The notes beneath the pieces were generated by a model. The model was not told where the DNA came from and ran no database searches. It was given only the letters and a program-made list of their open reading frames with translations. A stretch of DNA of 64,000 nucleotides. Source: Gammaproteobacteria bacterium (GTDB lineage Bacteria; Pseudomonadota; Gammaproteobacteria; Pseudomonadales; Pseudohongiellaceae). Below are positions 10,901 to 18,951 of the stretch, one piece after another. Location of the stretch: the NCBI GenBank assembly GCA_024644515.1, contig JAHEHN010000004.1:1-64000 (forward strand), given 5' to 3'. The position numbers were made by a program, and so were the translations under genes. Each line of letters begins with the position of its first letter. The first letter of the stretch is position 1.

Positions 10901-11376
10901 ATTTGAATCGCCCCATCCAAACAAGTGTGGAAATCAATCTGCATATACCCGCGCTCATTCCCGAGCAATATTTACCGGACGTACATATTCGTTTGATGAT
11001 GTACAAACGCATTGCCAATGCCGTCGATAAACGTGAGCTTGATGGCCTGAAAATTGAAATGATAGATCGTTTTGGACTGCTACCAGAAGCCGGTAAACTT
11101 CTGTTCGAAGTCACCTTGCTCAAACTGTATGCCGAGTCGCTTGGCATACAAAAGATTGAAACCAATGCCCGTTTTGGCAAGGTAATATTCAACAATGATA
11201 CTGTGGTTGATCCTTACTCCATCGTTAAAATGGTCCAGGACAATTCGCGGGTTTATTCGCTTAGTGGTGCAACCGAATTAAAATTCAGACATGAACTGGA
11301 TGATGCCCGTGATCGTATCGAATTTGTAAAACAACTGCTGACTACTTTATCTCCCGAATCACTTAAGGTAGCCTGA
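7912..11376 (+). CDS. mfd: Transcription-repair coupling factor
   Basis: Mfd removes RNA polymerase stalled at DNA lesions and recruits UvrA. Domains in order: UvrB-like N-terminal module, the RNA-polymerase-interacting domain (around residues 475-550, V-V-H-I-D-H-G-V-G-R-Y), the RecG-like translocase with Walker A GDVGFGKTE near 631 and DEEH near 733, motif VI Q-L-R-G-R-V-G-R-S, and the C-terminal D7 domain. The length of 1154 residues compares with 1148 in E. coli. The open frame reaches a TTG at 7885, but the ATG at 7912 has AGAAAG six bases upstream and starts MKKLKLYDLPRL, a better match to the family. csiV follows five bases after the stop. Confidence 0.97.
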   Translation: MKKLKLYDLPRLSGAGDKQRWDGMAGAGASLVLANHALQRGGLTVVVTENSQQAERLQQETAFFCGERTSLLEFPDWEILPYDNFSPHQDIISQRLTTLSKINSTNDALLIIPVSTLMHRLVPASYIKGMSLSLEVGQQLNLDHMRRELESAGYLCVESVYEHGEFAVRGSIMDIFPMGGTQPVRIELFDEDIESLRHFDAETQLSRDKITSVKLLPGKEFPLTEQGISTFRQNFRESFDIDVRKCPLYEDISKGNAVAGIEYYLPLFFEELSSLFDYLPEQTTIFTMGEVHEAAELFWHDVNLRYEDRKVDPERPLLEPEKLFIPVDHLFASFNHYAQVNLRAIASDNSQATLPVLPVPEIDIEHKKENPLHKLQHFLEAVTETPVLFCADSPGRREALLDLLKTINIRAESIDSWENFCAEMPSLAITVAPVENGIWLDDPRYILITESQLFADHVSQPRRRGKFTDNADFIIKSLSELHIGAPVVHIDHGVGRYRGLQTFEVEGQLTEFLMLEYADEAKLYVPVSSLNLINRYSGADADNAPLSKLGSDQWEKAKRKAAEKVIDVAAELLDVYARREAQKGTQFKLPHDDYQVFANGFPFEETEDQKDTIDAVVADLQSEKAMDRLVCGDVGFGKTEVAIRAAFIAVSNNTQVVILVPTTLLAQQHYDNFKDRFADWPINIGLMSRFVSGKKHVENLKELEAGTIDIVIGTHKLLQADVKYKNLGLLIIDEEHRFGVRQKEKLKSLRANVDILTLTATPIPRTLNMAMSGIRDLSIIATPPARRLSVKTFVRESSDALLKEAIQRELLRGGQVFYLHNEVKSIEKTADDIRALLPEASVCVGHGQLRESRLEKVMSDFYHRRYNVLVCSTIIETGIDIPTANTIIVERADKFGLAQLHQLRGRVGRSHHQAYAYLLTPHPKSMSADALKRLDAIGSADTLGAGFVLASHDLEIRGAGELLGDEQSGHIQTIGFSLYSEMLEHTVKLMRQGKVPDLNRPIQTSVEINLHIPALIPEQYLPDVHIRLMMYKRIANAVDKRELDGLKIEMIDRFGLLPEAGKLLFEVTLLKLYAESLGIQKIETNARFGKVIFNNDTVVDPYSIVKMVQDNSRVYSLSGATELKFRHELDDARDRIEFVKQLLTTLSPESLKVA

Positions 11377-11380
11377 GTTC

Positions 11381-12304
11381 ATGTCACTTCGCACACTTCT
11401 CGTCATCATGCTTTTCACGGCAGCATATGCTCTCTCAGCCATGCCTTCTGCTATGGCACAAACCTTTAGTTATGATGGAAATCGCTGGTATGAAATCGAA
11501 GTCAGTATTTTTACCAACGAAAGCTCCGATGAGAGTAATGAACTCGTCATTCCAGAGAAAATATCGCTGAGCTATTTCGAACCATCAATAGCGCTGACCC
11601 CTGCCAGTAAAATTTACCAAATACCCTTTACCAATAATGAATTCGCATTTGTTCTTTCCGATGCATTGATTGGCGCCAGACAAGATTTACCTGCAGCAGA
11701 AGCAATCGCGGGAGAGTTTATTGGGCCGAGAGATTATTCGCCTGATGGAGAATTTCGCATTACTGATTTTAATCGGGATCCGTTCATCGCGCTTGGCAAT
11801 GAGTCCGCCAGATTTTTGAGCTATAACGAAAAAATTAACCAGTCTCCCGAGCACCGCCTGCTTTTTCATGCAGTATGGCGCCAGCCAGTGCTGAATCGGG
11901 TTCAAAGCACAGGTATTTTGGTGCAGGGTGGAGATCAATATGGCTTGCATCATGAATTGGAAGGCAGTTTACGTTTCAGCTATAACGTAAATCGTGTCGA
12001 TGTCGAGGCAAAACTCTGGCTCGCTTCATTTGTAAGTAACGCAGAATTTGCAAGTAGTGCAGTATTACCAATTGGCAATACTCCTGAAACGGAGCTGCCC
12101 CCTCTTCCCGTTGAGTTGGTTTCGGATGATAGTGTTATAAATTCCGGATTTGAAAATCCATACTCGATCACTGACCTTGCTTATATGGAGCAGATGCGGG
12201 CTATGATCAGTAATGAGCTGCATTATCTGGATCATCCCGCGCTAGGGATCATCGTTGAAGTACGGCCTTATCAATTACCCGAGCAAAGCAGCTTTTTTGA
12301 CTGA
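11381..12304 (+). CDS. csiV: CsiV-family periplasmic protein
   Basis: An exported protein of 307 residues with a signal peptide (residues 1-27, cleaved after A-M-A) followed at once by the family opening W-Y-E-I-E-V-S-I-F. CsiV is a periplasmic peptidoglycan-binding protein described in Vibrio, where it supports the lipoprotein LpoA that activates PBP1a. In Pseudomonas a member lies directly after mfd, as it does here, four bases past the mfd stop, so the two are probably co-transcribed. It converges with mtiP, with seven bases between the stops. Similarity is strongest at the N-terminus and at the end (Y-L-D-H-P-A-L-G-I-I-V-E-V-R-P-Y); the middle is variable. Confidence 0.8.
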   Translation: MSLRTLLVIMLFTAAYALSAMPSAMAQTFSYDGNRWYEIEVSIFTNESSDESNELVIPEKISLSYFEPSIALTPASKIYQIPFTNNEFAFVLSDALIGARQDLPAAEAIAGEFIGPRDYSPDGEFRITDFNRDPFIALGNESARFLSYNEKINQSPEHRLLFHAVWRQPVLNRVQSTGILVQGGDQYGLHHELEGSLRFSYNVNRVDVEAKLWLASFVSNAEFASSAVLPIGNTPETELPPLPVELVSDDSVINSGFENPYSITDLAYMEQMRAMISNELHYLDHPALGIIVEVRPYQLPEQSSFFD

Positions 12305-12311
12305 GCAAGCA

Positions 12312-13064
12312 TTAAAGCTCAGCGATTGTTTTCAGCAATACCTTTTTAATGTCAACCATTCCTTTGTCAAGCACGGCACTGATGTCCGCGAAAGAAATTG
12401 CTTCCTGTCTCAGACCGGCAGCCCAATTTACCACCAGGGCAATACTTGCATAAGCGATATCCAGCTCTCTAGCCAAGGCGGCTTCCGGCATCGCTGTCAT
12501 GCCAACGATATCGCAGCCATCATTTTTCATGCGCTTGATTTCAGCGGCGCTTTCAAGTCTTGGGCCCTGTGTGCAACCATATACCCCTTTCACTTCTCCA
12601 AGCTTTACGGGCAACGCCATTGCCAGAGCATTTGCCGCCAGTAGTTTTGCCAGAGCCATATCGTAGGGCCAGGTAAAATCAATGTGATTTTCCGGCTTAT
12701 CAAGGATGTCAAAAAAGGTATGTTCCCTGCCCCAGGTGTAGTCAATTATCTGATCGGGAATGACAATGCTGCCAGGAGACATCTGCTCTGAAATTCCACC
12801 GACAACATTCACAGCTATAATGGCGTCCACGCCGCGTGTCGCCATGGCATGCAGGTTGGCTCGATAATTAATACGATGAGGCGGGATGCCATGGTTGCTA
12901 CCATGGCGTGCCAGAAACACTATTTCATGACTGGCGATTTTGCTTTTGTAGAGGGTGACAGGGTCTTCAGCATAAGGGGTTATTATACTTTCTGACTCAA
13001 CAGCGTTACTGTCATCAAGTGCATAAAGGCCGCTTCCCCCTATTACTCCAATCACTGATGACAT
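12312..13064 (-). CDS. mtiP: S-methyl-5'-thioinosine phosphorylase
   Basis: A 250-residue member of the trimeric purine nucleoside phosphorylase family (MTAP group), with phosphate-binding GGSGLY at residue 9, ARHGSNHGIPPHRINYRAN around 53-71, and A-V-N-V-V-G-G-I near 84. In Pseudomonas the orthologous position (after mfd-csiV) is held by an enzyme that cleaves 5'-methylthioinosine rather than methylthioadenosine, so methylthioadenosine is first deaminated. Context and length favour that function. A true MTA phosphorylase cannot be excluded without checking the base-specificity residues: the M-T-A-M-P-E-A segment near 189 differs from the eukaryotic enzymes. The role is salvage of methylthio-nucleoside from polyamine and homoserine-lactone synthesis. 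Confidence 0.82.
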   Translation of the reverse strand: MSSVIGVIGGSGLYALDDSNAVESESIITPYAEDPVTLYKSKIASHEIVFLARHGSNHGIPPHRINYRANLHAMATRGVDAIIAVNVVGGISEQMSPGSIVIPDQIIDYTWGREHTFFDILDKPENHIDFTWPYDMALAKLLAANALAMALPVKLGEVKGVYGCTQGPRLESAAEIKRMKNDGCDIVGMTAMPEAALARELDIAYASIALVVNWAAGLRQEAISFADISAVLDKGMVDIKKVLLKTIAEL

Positions 13065-13124
13065 ATTGCTAATCGCTATATTATGGTGAGGCTTTGACGC
13101 TTCTCTGGGTTGTCATGCAATGGC

Positions 13125-13706
13125 TTATTTATAGTAAGCGTTTTCCTGCACACTGTGATCGGTTACATCCCGGATCTCCTTGATCTGGGGTAACTGTTCC
13201 ATCAGGGATTTTTCAACGCCATCCTTCAGGGTCACATCAACCATGCCACAGCCCTGGCAGCCACCGCCGAAACGAAGCACTACAACCGCATCTTCTGTTA
13301 CCTCTTCCAGTGAAATAAAGCCGCCATGCGCTGCCAAACCGGGGTTGATTTCGTTATACAGAATGTAATTGATACGATCTTCCAAAGGACTGTCTTCTGA
13401 TATTTTGGGCATACGGGAGTTGGGGGCACGAATAGTAAGCTGGCCACCCATGCTGTCCTTGGCAAAATCTACGACGGCTTCCTCCAGGTACTGTTTACTT
13501 TTGGACTCAATAAAAGCCTTGAATTCCGTGTAGTCAAATACTTCATCATCAGCCTCTTCTTCTCCCGGACGGCAAAAGGCGATGCAGGTTTCTGCCTTGG
13601 GTGTGCCGCCGTCAAGAACAAATACGCGAATTGCGATACCTTCACAATCCTGTTTATCCAAGAGCTGCTTAAGATATGTTTTGCCTGAATCTGTAATTTC
13701 TATCAT
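13125..13706 (-). CDS. nfuA: Fe-S biogenesis protein NfuA
   Basis: NfuA carries [4Fe-4S] clusters to target apoproteins, especially under oxidative or iron-poor conditions. It has the two-domain layout: an N-terminal degenerate A-type domain (about 1-95), which has lost the A-type cysteine pattern, and a C-terminal NifU-like domain with the cluster-binding C150-Q-G-C153 in R-F-G-G-G-C-Q-G-C-G-M-V-D-V. The length of 193 residues and the cysteine positions match E. coli NfuA (191, C149/C152). It begins with ATG at 13706 and has its own upstream region. The neighbouring sulfite reductase is itself an Fe-S/siroheme enzyme, a plausible client, though divergently placed. Confidence 0.96.
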   Translation of the reverse strand: MIEITDSGKTYLKQLLDKQDCEGIAIRVFVLDGGTPKAETCIAFCRPGEEEADDEVFDYTEFKAFIESKSKQYLEEAVVDFAKDSMGGQLTIRAPNSRMPKISEDSPLEDRINYILYNEINPGLAAHGGFISLEEVTEDAVVVLRFGGGCQGCGMVDVTLKDGVEKSLMEQLPQIKEIRDVTDHSVQENAYYK

Positions 13707-14042
13707 GAATATTCATTTTCCTGCTAGGAGTCTGCGGTGTTGGAAAAGCGGCTGATTATCTATGTTGTGACGCTTGATGTCACCCTTGGAGTGAGTCTAT
13801 ATAGTGGCTATACGGCAGTAATCAAGGGCTGGGATCACATTGTGGGACAAGTGATCTAATAAAGCAAAACAAGACCCTATATAGTGTATGTTTATTAAAG
13901 GATTTCATGGACTTACCCATAGCGCTAAACCCTGTCTCGTAGTATCATCGCGGCCCTTGAAAATCATCAATAAGCAGTGCATCAGAACACTCTCCAAAGA
14001 TGACAAGGCCTTACTCCATTAGAAGAATACCGGGACCGGGAA
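13707..14042. promoter_or_regulatory. Divergent control region between nfuA and cysI
   Basis: This 336-base region separates two divergent genes. It holds two copies of CTATATAGTG, at 13797-13806 and 13877-13886, exactly 80 bases apart in the same orientation. Between them is a dyad at 13833-13856: GATCACATTG, five bases, then CAAGTGATC, with one bulged A. Such paired palindromic cores suggest operator sites for a regulator of sulfite assimilation or Fe-S repair. I do not recognise them as IscR, CysB or Fur boxes. No start-site evidence is available from sequence alone. Confidence 0.45.
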
Positions 14043-15701
14043 ATGTATAACTACGATAACTATGATAAGCAAATGTTGCAGGAGCGAATTGTCCAGTTTC
14101 GTGACCAGACCAGGCGATTTCAGGCTGGTGAACTGAGCACAGAGCAGTTTTTGCCCTTGCGTTTGCAAAATGGCTTGTATATCCAGCGACTTGCACCAAT
14201 GTTGCGTGTTGCTATTCCCTATGGTTGCCTGTCGTCTCGACAATTACGCAAACTTGCTTCCATCAGCAGAGATTATGACAAGGGCTATGCCCATTTCTCC
14301 ACACGCCAAAATATCCAGTACAACTGGCCTATTCTTGAACAGGTGCCTGATCTTTTGGCCGAACTGGCAGAAGTAGAAATGCATGCTATCCAGACCAGCG
14401 GCAACTGTATTCGAAATACTACTACAGACCAGTTTGCGGGTGTTGCTGTCGATGAAATAGAAGACAGCCGTCCCTGGTGTGAAATTATTCGCCAATGGTC
14501 TTCATTCCATCCCGAATTTGCTTACCTGCCCCGTAAGTTCAAGATTGCCGTCTGTGGCACGCCCAATGACCAGGCTGCCACCCAGGTGCATGATATTGGC
14601 CTCTATATTAAAAAAGATGATAAAGGCGAAATTGGCTTTCAGGTACTGGTCGGAGGAGGATTGGGTCGTACGCCTGTCATCGGCGCAACAATCTGTGAAT
14701 TCTTGCCCTGGCAGCACCTGCTGACCTATCTTGATGCCATTATGCGGGTCTATAACCGTTTTGGACGCCGAGATAATAAATACAAGGCGCGCATCAAAAT
14801 ACTGGTAAAAGAAATTGGCGCAGAGGCATTTCGTGAAAAAGTAGAGGCTGAATGGCTCCATGACAAGGATGGCTCTGCCACCCTGACGCAGGATGAAGTC
14901 GAGCGTTGCAAAGGCTTTTTTACCGATCCTGATTATCAGGAACTGGATAATACGAATCAGGCTATTGAAGGCGCCGCAGCAAGCGACTTATTGTTCAGTC
15001 ACTGGCTTGAGCGCAATGTCGCACCTCATAAAAAGTCCGGGTATCGTATTGTTAACCTTTGCCTGAAAGAAACCGGTGTTGCCCCCGGGGATATTACCGA
15101 TACCCAGATGGAATTTGTTGCCGATCTTGCTGATAAATACAGCTTTGGCGAAGTTCGCGTTACCCATGAGCAAAATCTGGTACTGACCGATGTGCGCTTA
15201 CAGGATTTGTATGTGGTGTATAAGGCCCTCAAGACAGAATCTCTGGCAACGCCCTATCTTGGATTAATCAACGATATTGTCTGCTGCCCTGGTGGCGATT
15301 TTTGCTCGCTGGCCAATGCCAAGTCGATTCCTATCGCAGAATCAATTCAACGCCGCTTTGAAGACTTTGATGTTCAAAAGAATATTGGCGATATTACCTT
15401 GAATATTTCTGGCTGCATGAATGCCTGCGGTCATCACCATGTTGGCAATATTGGCATCCTGGGCGTCGATAAAAAAGGTGCTGAATTCTACCAGGTAACC
15501 CTGGGGGGTTCTTCAGACAGAGAGACTTCTCTGGGCAAGGTGCTCGGCCCCTCATTTGCCCAGGCTGAAATGCCCGATGTCATGGAAAAAATTATTAACG
15601 TTTATTTGGAAAATCGTCAGGACAACGAAAACTTTCTTGCCACCTACAATCGTATTGGCATGGAACCCTATAAGGAAAAAGTGTATGCCAACGCTGATTA
15701 A
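14043..15701 (+). CDS. cysI: Assimilatory sulfite reductase hemoprotein (nitrite/sulfite reductase family)
   Basis: Siroheme/[4Fe-4S] enzyme that reduces sulfite to sulfide with six electrons for cysteine synthesis. At 552 residues it is the Pseudomonas-type CysI rather than the enterobacterial flavoprotein-coupled form. Siroheme-region motifs S-T-R-Q-N-I-Q and G-N-C-I-R-N-T-T-T-D (about 86 and 120) are present, together with the coupled-cluster ligands C415-x5-C421 and C458-x3-C462. The A-C-G-H-H-H following C462 suits sulfite or nitrite reduction. Pairing with a DUF934 gene, overlapping by 17 bases, favours the assimilatory sulfite role. The electron donor is not encoded nearby and is probably ferredoxin. 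Confidence 0.92.
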   Translation: MYNYDNYDKQMLQERIVQFRDQTRRFQAGELSTEQFLPLRLQNGLYIQRLAPMLRVAIPYGCLSSRQLRKLASISRDYDKGYAHFSTRQNIQYNWPILEQVPDLLAELAEVEMHAIQTSGNCIRNTTTDQFAGVAVDEIEDSRPWCEIIRQWSSFHPEFAYLPRKFKIAVCGTPNDQAATQVHDIGLYIKKDDKGEIGFQVLVGGGLGRTPVIGATICEFLPWQHLLTYLDAIMRVYNRFGRRDNKYKARIKILVKEIGAEAFREKVEAEWLHDKDGSATLTQDEVERCKGFFTDPDYQELDNTNQAIEGAAASDLLFSHWLERNVAPHKKSGYRIVNLCLKETGVAPGDITDTQMEFVADLADKYSFGEVRVTHEQNLVLTDVRLQDLYVVYKALKTESLATPYLGLINDIVCCPGGDFCSLANAKSIPIAESIQRRFEDFDVQKNIGDITLNISGCMNACGHHHVGNIGILGVDKKGAEFYQVTLGGSSDRETSLGKVLGPSFAQAEMPDVMEKIINVYLENRQDNENFLATYNRIGMEPYKEKVYANAD

Positions 15702-16185
15702 AGACGGACAGGTTGTTGATAATCCCTGGTGCCTGCTGGAAAAAGGCGTTGACCTGAATGCAGCGCTTTCTGACAAAGCCGAGCAAATTGTCGTGCCATT
15801 TGCCTTATGGCAGGATCATAAGGATTCCCTTATGGAGAGCAGCAAAAAAATTGCAGTGTGGCTGGATTCCGAAGATGATCCTTATGAGCTTGCCAATGAC
15901 GTGATTGATCTGCCTTTGATTTGCCTGAACTTTCCGGTATTCAGGGATGGCAGAGCCTTTTCAGCGGCGGTAATTCTGCGGGAACGCCTGAATTATCAGG
16001 GAGAAATTCGTGCTATTGGGGATGTCTTGCGTGACCAGCTTTTCTATATGAAAAAATGTGGAATGGACAGCTTTGATCTGGCTGATGGGGTTAATGTAGA
16101 AAATGCACTAAACGCTTTTAATGACTTTTCCACCAGTTATATGAGCACTGTGGAAGAACCCCTGCCCCTGTTTCGACGCCGCTAG
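15685..16185 (+). CDS. DUF934 protein, sulfite reductase partner
   Basis: A soluble protein of 166 residues starting MPTLIKDGQVVDNPW, the usual opening of DUF934. The family is almost always encoded directly after CysI-type sulfite reductase in Pseudomonas and relatives and is presumed to help electron delivery or assembly; its biochemical role is not established. Conserved stretches near the middle read L-I-C-L-N-F-P-V-F-R-D-G-R-A-F-S and R-A-I-G-D-V-L-R-D-Q. The ATG lies inside cysI with a 17-base overlap, so translation is probably coupled. The gene converges with sohB, leaving 22 bases between stops and no obvious terminator. Confidence 0.88.
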   Translation: MPTLIKDGQVVDNPWCLLEKGVDLNAALSDKAEQIVVPFALWQDHKDSLMESSKKIAVWLDSEDDPYELANDVIDLPLICLNFPVFRDGRAFSAAVILRERLNYQGEIRAIGDVLRDQLFYMKKCGMDSFDLADGVNVENALNAFNDFSTSYMSTVEEPLPLFRRR

Positions 16186-16207
16186 AGGGGCTCAGTTAAG
16201 CCACGAA

Positions 16208-17263
16208 TCAGGAATAAAGTTCATCCTTGCTGCGCCCTCGATGCAACCAGCGCAGTAAGGTATTGTCGAGGGTAGATTCCATCATCTTGCCCAGTTTGTC
16301 TGCGATATTCTTTTTCTTCTCATAGGCTACGTGGTAAACCTCGGCGTCCTTGAAGGCATTTATGATAATTTCATCACTGGTGCCCACGGCATCTACCAGA
16401 CCCAGGCTAAGGGCGCGACTGCCCAACCAGGTTTCGCCTGTTGCCAGTTTCTCGATATCCATCGCCGGTCGTGACTCCTTGATAAAGTCCTTAAACAAGT
16501 CATGGACTTCTTTGACATCCTCAAGCATCTTCTCCCGCCCCTGATCCGTATTTTCACCAAACATGGTCAGGGTTCTTTTGTATTCACCGGCAGTGACCAT
16601 TTCAAAGTCGACATATTTTTCCTTGAGCAGACGATGAAAGTTGGGTATCTGAACCAGCACACCAATGGAGCCTATATAGGCAAAAGGTGCGGCTATAAGT
16701 TTACTGGCTACACAGGCCATCATATAGCCACCACTAGCAGCAACTTTGTCGACACAGATAGTCAGCGGAATATTTTTACTGCGCACGCGGTGAAGTTGGG
16801 AGGCAGCCAGACCATAGGCATGTACCATGCCGCCAGGGCTTTCCAGACGCAAAAGAACTTCATCTTTTTCTTCACGTGCCATGGCGAGAACGGCAGTGAT
16901 AGCCTGGCGCAGTTCTTCTACCTGGCTGGCCTTTGGATCGCCATCAAAGTCGATAACATAGACGCGTTTTTTTTCTTCTGCAGCATTGCCTGACTTTTTA
17001 AGGGCTTTCTTTTCCTGTTTCAGCTTCTTCTTTTCTGCCTTGGCGGCTTCCTTTAAAGACTGTTCATCTTCAACAACATTTCTGATGGCATCACTCAGAT
17101 GTTTCAGGTCTTCATTGAGATGAGTGACCGTAATTGCTCCCTTGCCCACTTTCTTTTGTTTCATGGCATTGGCCAGCGCTGCGGCCATAATGATGAGTAC
17201 CGCGGCAACCACCGTCAGGGTTTTGGCCAGAAAAAGACCGTATTCAGAGAGAAATTCCAACAT
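16208..17263 (-). CDS. sohB: Inner-membrane protease SohB
   Basis: Serine protease of family S49 facing the periplasm. An N-terminal membrane helix (about residues 11-34) is followed by a lysine- and glutamate-rich linker predicted to be coiled coil (50-100), then the protease domain. The catalytic serine is S177 in KVAASGGYMMA and the lysine K229 in AGEYKRTLTMFGE, the Ser-Lys dyad of this family. The 351-residue length matches SohB (E. coli 349) rather than the double-length SppA. Substrates are not defined; in E. coli, extra copies suppress loss of the periplasmic protease DegP. It stands alone on its strand, with a terminator-like hairpin upstream that belongs to the next gene. Confidence 0.93.
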   Translation of the reverse strand: MLEFLSEYGLFLAKTLTVVAAVLIIMAAALANAMKQKKVGKGAITVTHLNEDLKHLSDAIRNVVEDEQSLKEAAKAEKKKLKQEKKALKKSGNAAEEKKRVYVIDFDGDPKASQVEELRQAITAVLAMAREEKDEVLLRLESPGGMVHAYGLAASQLHRVRSKNIPLTICVDKVAASGGYMMACVASKLIAAPFAYIGSIGVLVQIPNFHRLLKEKYVDFEMVTAGEYKRTLTMFGENTDQGREKMLEDVKEVHDLFKDFIKESRPAMDIEKLATGETWLGSRALSLGLVDAVGTSDEIIINAFKDAEVYHVAYEKKKNIADKLGKMMESTLDNTLLRWLHRGRSKDELYS

Positions 17264-17360
17264 TAACGCTCCACGAAGTTATAGGCAGTGCTTTTGTTCT
17301 TCTGACCTTCTAACTTTCTTAAAAGAAAACGAATTGATAAAACATCAATATACTATTAAG

Positions 17361-17396
17361 AAAAAGGATCTGCCGTTACACGACAGATCCTTTTTT
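17361..17396 (-). terminator. Rho-independent terminator after the ArsB/NhaD-type gene
   Basis: A perfect stem of AAAAAGGATCTG (17361-17372) with CAGATCCTTTTT (17384-17395) around an 11-base loop, flanked by A and T tracts. It lies 80 bases past the stop of the 17477-18817 gene and upstream of sohB, so it mainly ends that transcript. The tracts on both sides could allow function in either direction. Confidence 0.88.
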
Positions 17397-17476
17397 ATTG
17401 GTAAACATTCTTACCATTTTATGCCTGATGACATAAGGCAACTAATCACTTGTTACCCGCGAGCAGATCCCAGTTC

Positions 17477-18817
17477 CTAGATAGCACTTGGATCGCTGTA
17501 AAAACCGAAAAACGCAGTCATGATGATGGAACAGATGATTAGTGTCAGCACCATAATTGGTGCACCTTTTCTAAACCAGAGCCCCGGGGTAATTGCCAGA
17601 CTTGGATTACCTTCATCCTTCGCCAGCTTTTCTGAGATAGTCACAATGAATACATTGGCTGTCGACCCCAGATGGCTACCATTACCACCCATACCAACGC
17701 CGGCGGCCAGCGACCACCAGAGCGCATTGACATTCACACCCTGCTGCTCGAGACCAAGAATAATGGGAATCATCGCTGCCGTGAAAGGTATGTTGTCGAT
17801 GAAAGCCGACATAATGGCGGCAACCCACATTAACAAGATACAGGCTGTTAACAGATCATCCTGAACAAACGGCAAAATGAACTGACCAATGTACTCAAGG
17901 AAGTGACTGTGTTCTACACCACCGACGATAATGAACAAGGCCATGAAAAACATCAGCAAGGTCAGTTCGACGTCAGCAAAATGTTCGTCCATATCTACAT
18001 CTTTACCGAAGAACACCAACAAGGTAAGCCCCATGCCGGCAACAAACCATGCTTCCCAGTGCAGCGTTCGGTGCATGATAAAACCTACAACCATGATGCC
18101 AAGAACAATTAGGGAAACTTTCCAGGTGTAAGGGTCTTTCATCTCTTCCTGTTGGCTGAAATCCTGCAGCACAGGGGTCTCGGCAAGCTCTTTCTTGAAG
18201 ATAAACTTAAGGGCAAAGAGCGTTGCTACCCAGGCCACGAATACAATACCACCCATGTGGTAGAAGAAAGTATTAAAGTCAATGCCGGCAGCAGAACCAA
18301 TCATCAGATTGGGGGGGTCACCAACCAGTGTCGCCACACCACCAGTGTCTGACAGCAAGGCGGCAGCCAGCAGATAAGGTATAGGATTAACCTTCATCGA
18401 TTGACAGATAAGAATAATCAGCGGACCAAAGATAACTACGGTGGTTACATTGTCCAGCAATAAAGACAGGACCGTCACCAGCGTACCCATCATTGCCAGC
18501 AACAGGAACAAGCGTCCTTTACTGAAATCAGCAATACGGTAGGCCAACATCTGAAATCCCCCGGTGGGGATCATTATGGCGACAACTGTCATCATCGCAC
18601 CTAACAGGAAGATAACATTCCAGTCGATGGATTCTATCGCCAAATCAGGGCTGTAAAAACCAAAATACTGTCCTGCCAGGACCATAGCGCCTGCACCACC
18701 AAGGGCAAATTTGGCGCGGTGAAAACCGTGCACACCTTCGGTAAAGATTCCCACAAAGGTAATTACAAGAATGATGCCAGACACCATCATCGCGGTATCC
18801 ATTTCTAGCACTTCCAT
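17477..18817 (-). CDS. ArsB/NhaD-superfamily ion transporter
   Basis: Polytopic membrane protein of 446 residues with about 11-12 hydrophobic segments. Two inverted-repeat signature loops are visible: L-L-D-N-V-T-T-V-V-I-F-G-P near residue 121 with S-D-T-G-G-V-A-T-L-V-G-D-P-P-N near 158, and F-I-D-N-I-P-F-T-A-A near 345 with N-G-S-H-L-G-S-T-A-N-V near 386. These are typical of the ArsB/NhaD/P-protein branch of the ion transporter superfamily. NhaD-type members exchange Na+ or Li+ for protons; others are uncharacterised. In Pseudomonas an NhaB antiporter gene lies in a comparable neighbourhood, which makes Na+/H+ exchange a fair guess but not shown. Monocistronic, with its own terminator. Confidence 0.82.
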   Translation of the reverse strand: MEVLEMDTAMMVSGIILVITFVGIFTEGVHGFHRAKFALGGAGAMVLAGQYFGFYSPDLAIESIDWNVIFLLGAMMTVVAIMIPTGGFQMLAYRIADFSKGRLFLLLAMMGTLVTVLSLLLDNVTTVVIFGPLIILICQSMKVNPIPYLLAAALLSDTGGVATLVGDPPNLMIGSAAGIDFNTFFYHMGGIVFVAWVATLFALKFIFKKELAETPVLQDFSQQEEMKDPYTWKVSLIVLGIMVVGFIMHRTLHWEAWFVAGMGLTLLVFFGKDVDMDEHFADVELTLLMFFMALFIIVGGVEHSHFLEYIGQFILPFVQDDLLTACILLMWVAAIMSAFIDNIPFTAAMIPIILGLEQQGVNVNALWWSLAAGVGMGGNGSHLGSTANVFIVTISEKLAKDEGNPSLAITPGLWFRKGAPIMVLTLIICSIIMTAFFGFYSDPSAI

Positions 18818-18951
18818 AGTGATTCCTTATAGGCTTAGAGGTTGGAATTCAAGGGTTTGTAAAAGATTATCTATCGATTGTATGTGGTCAGAAGGGCAAG
18901 GATTATAAGCACGAGAGCACCCTACTTCAAGAAATACCGGGTTCATAAACA

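Noticed and set aside
17477-18817. Firm NhaB or arsenite-pump (ArsB) assignment
   Set aside because: The signature loops fit the broad ArsB/NhaD superfamily only; no ars genes are nearby and the length and motifs do not single out NhaB.
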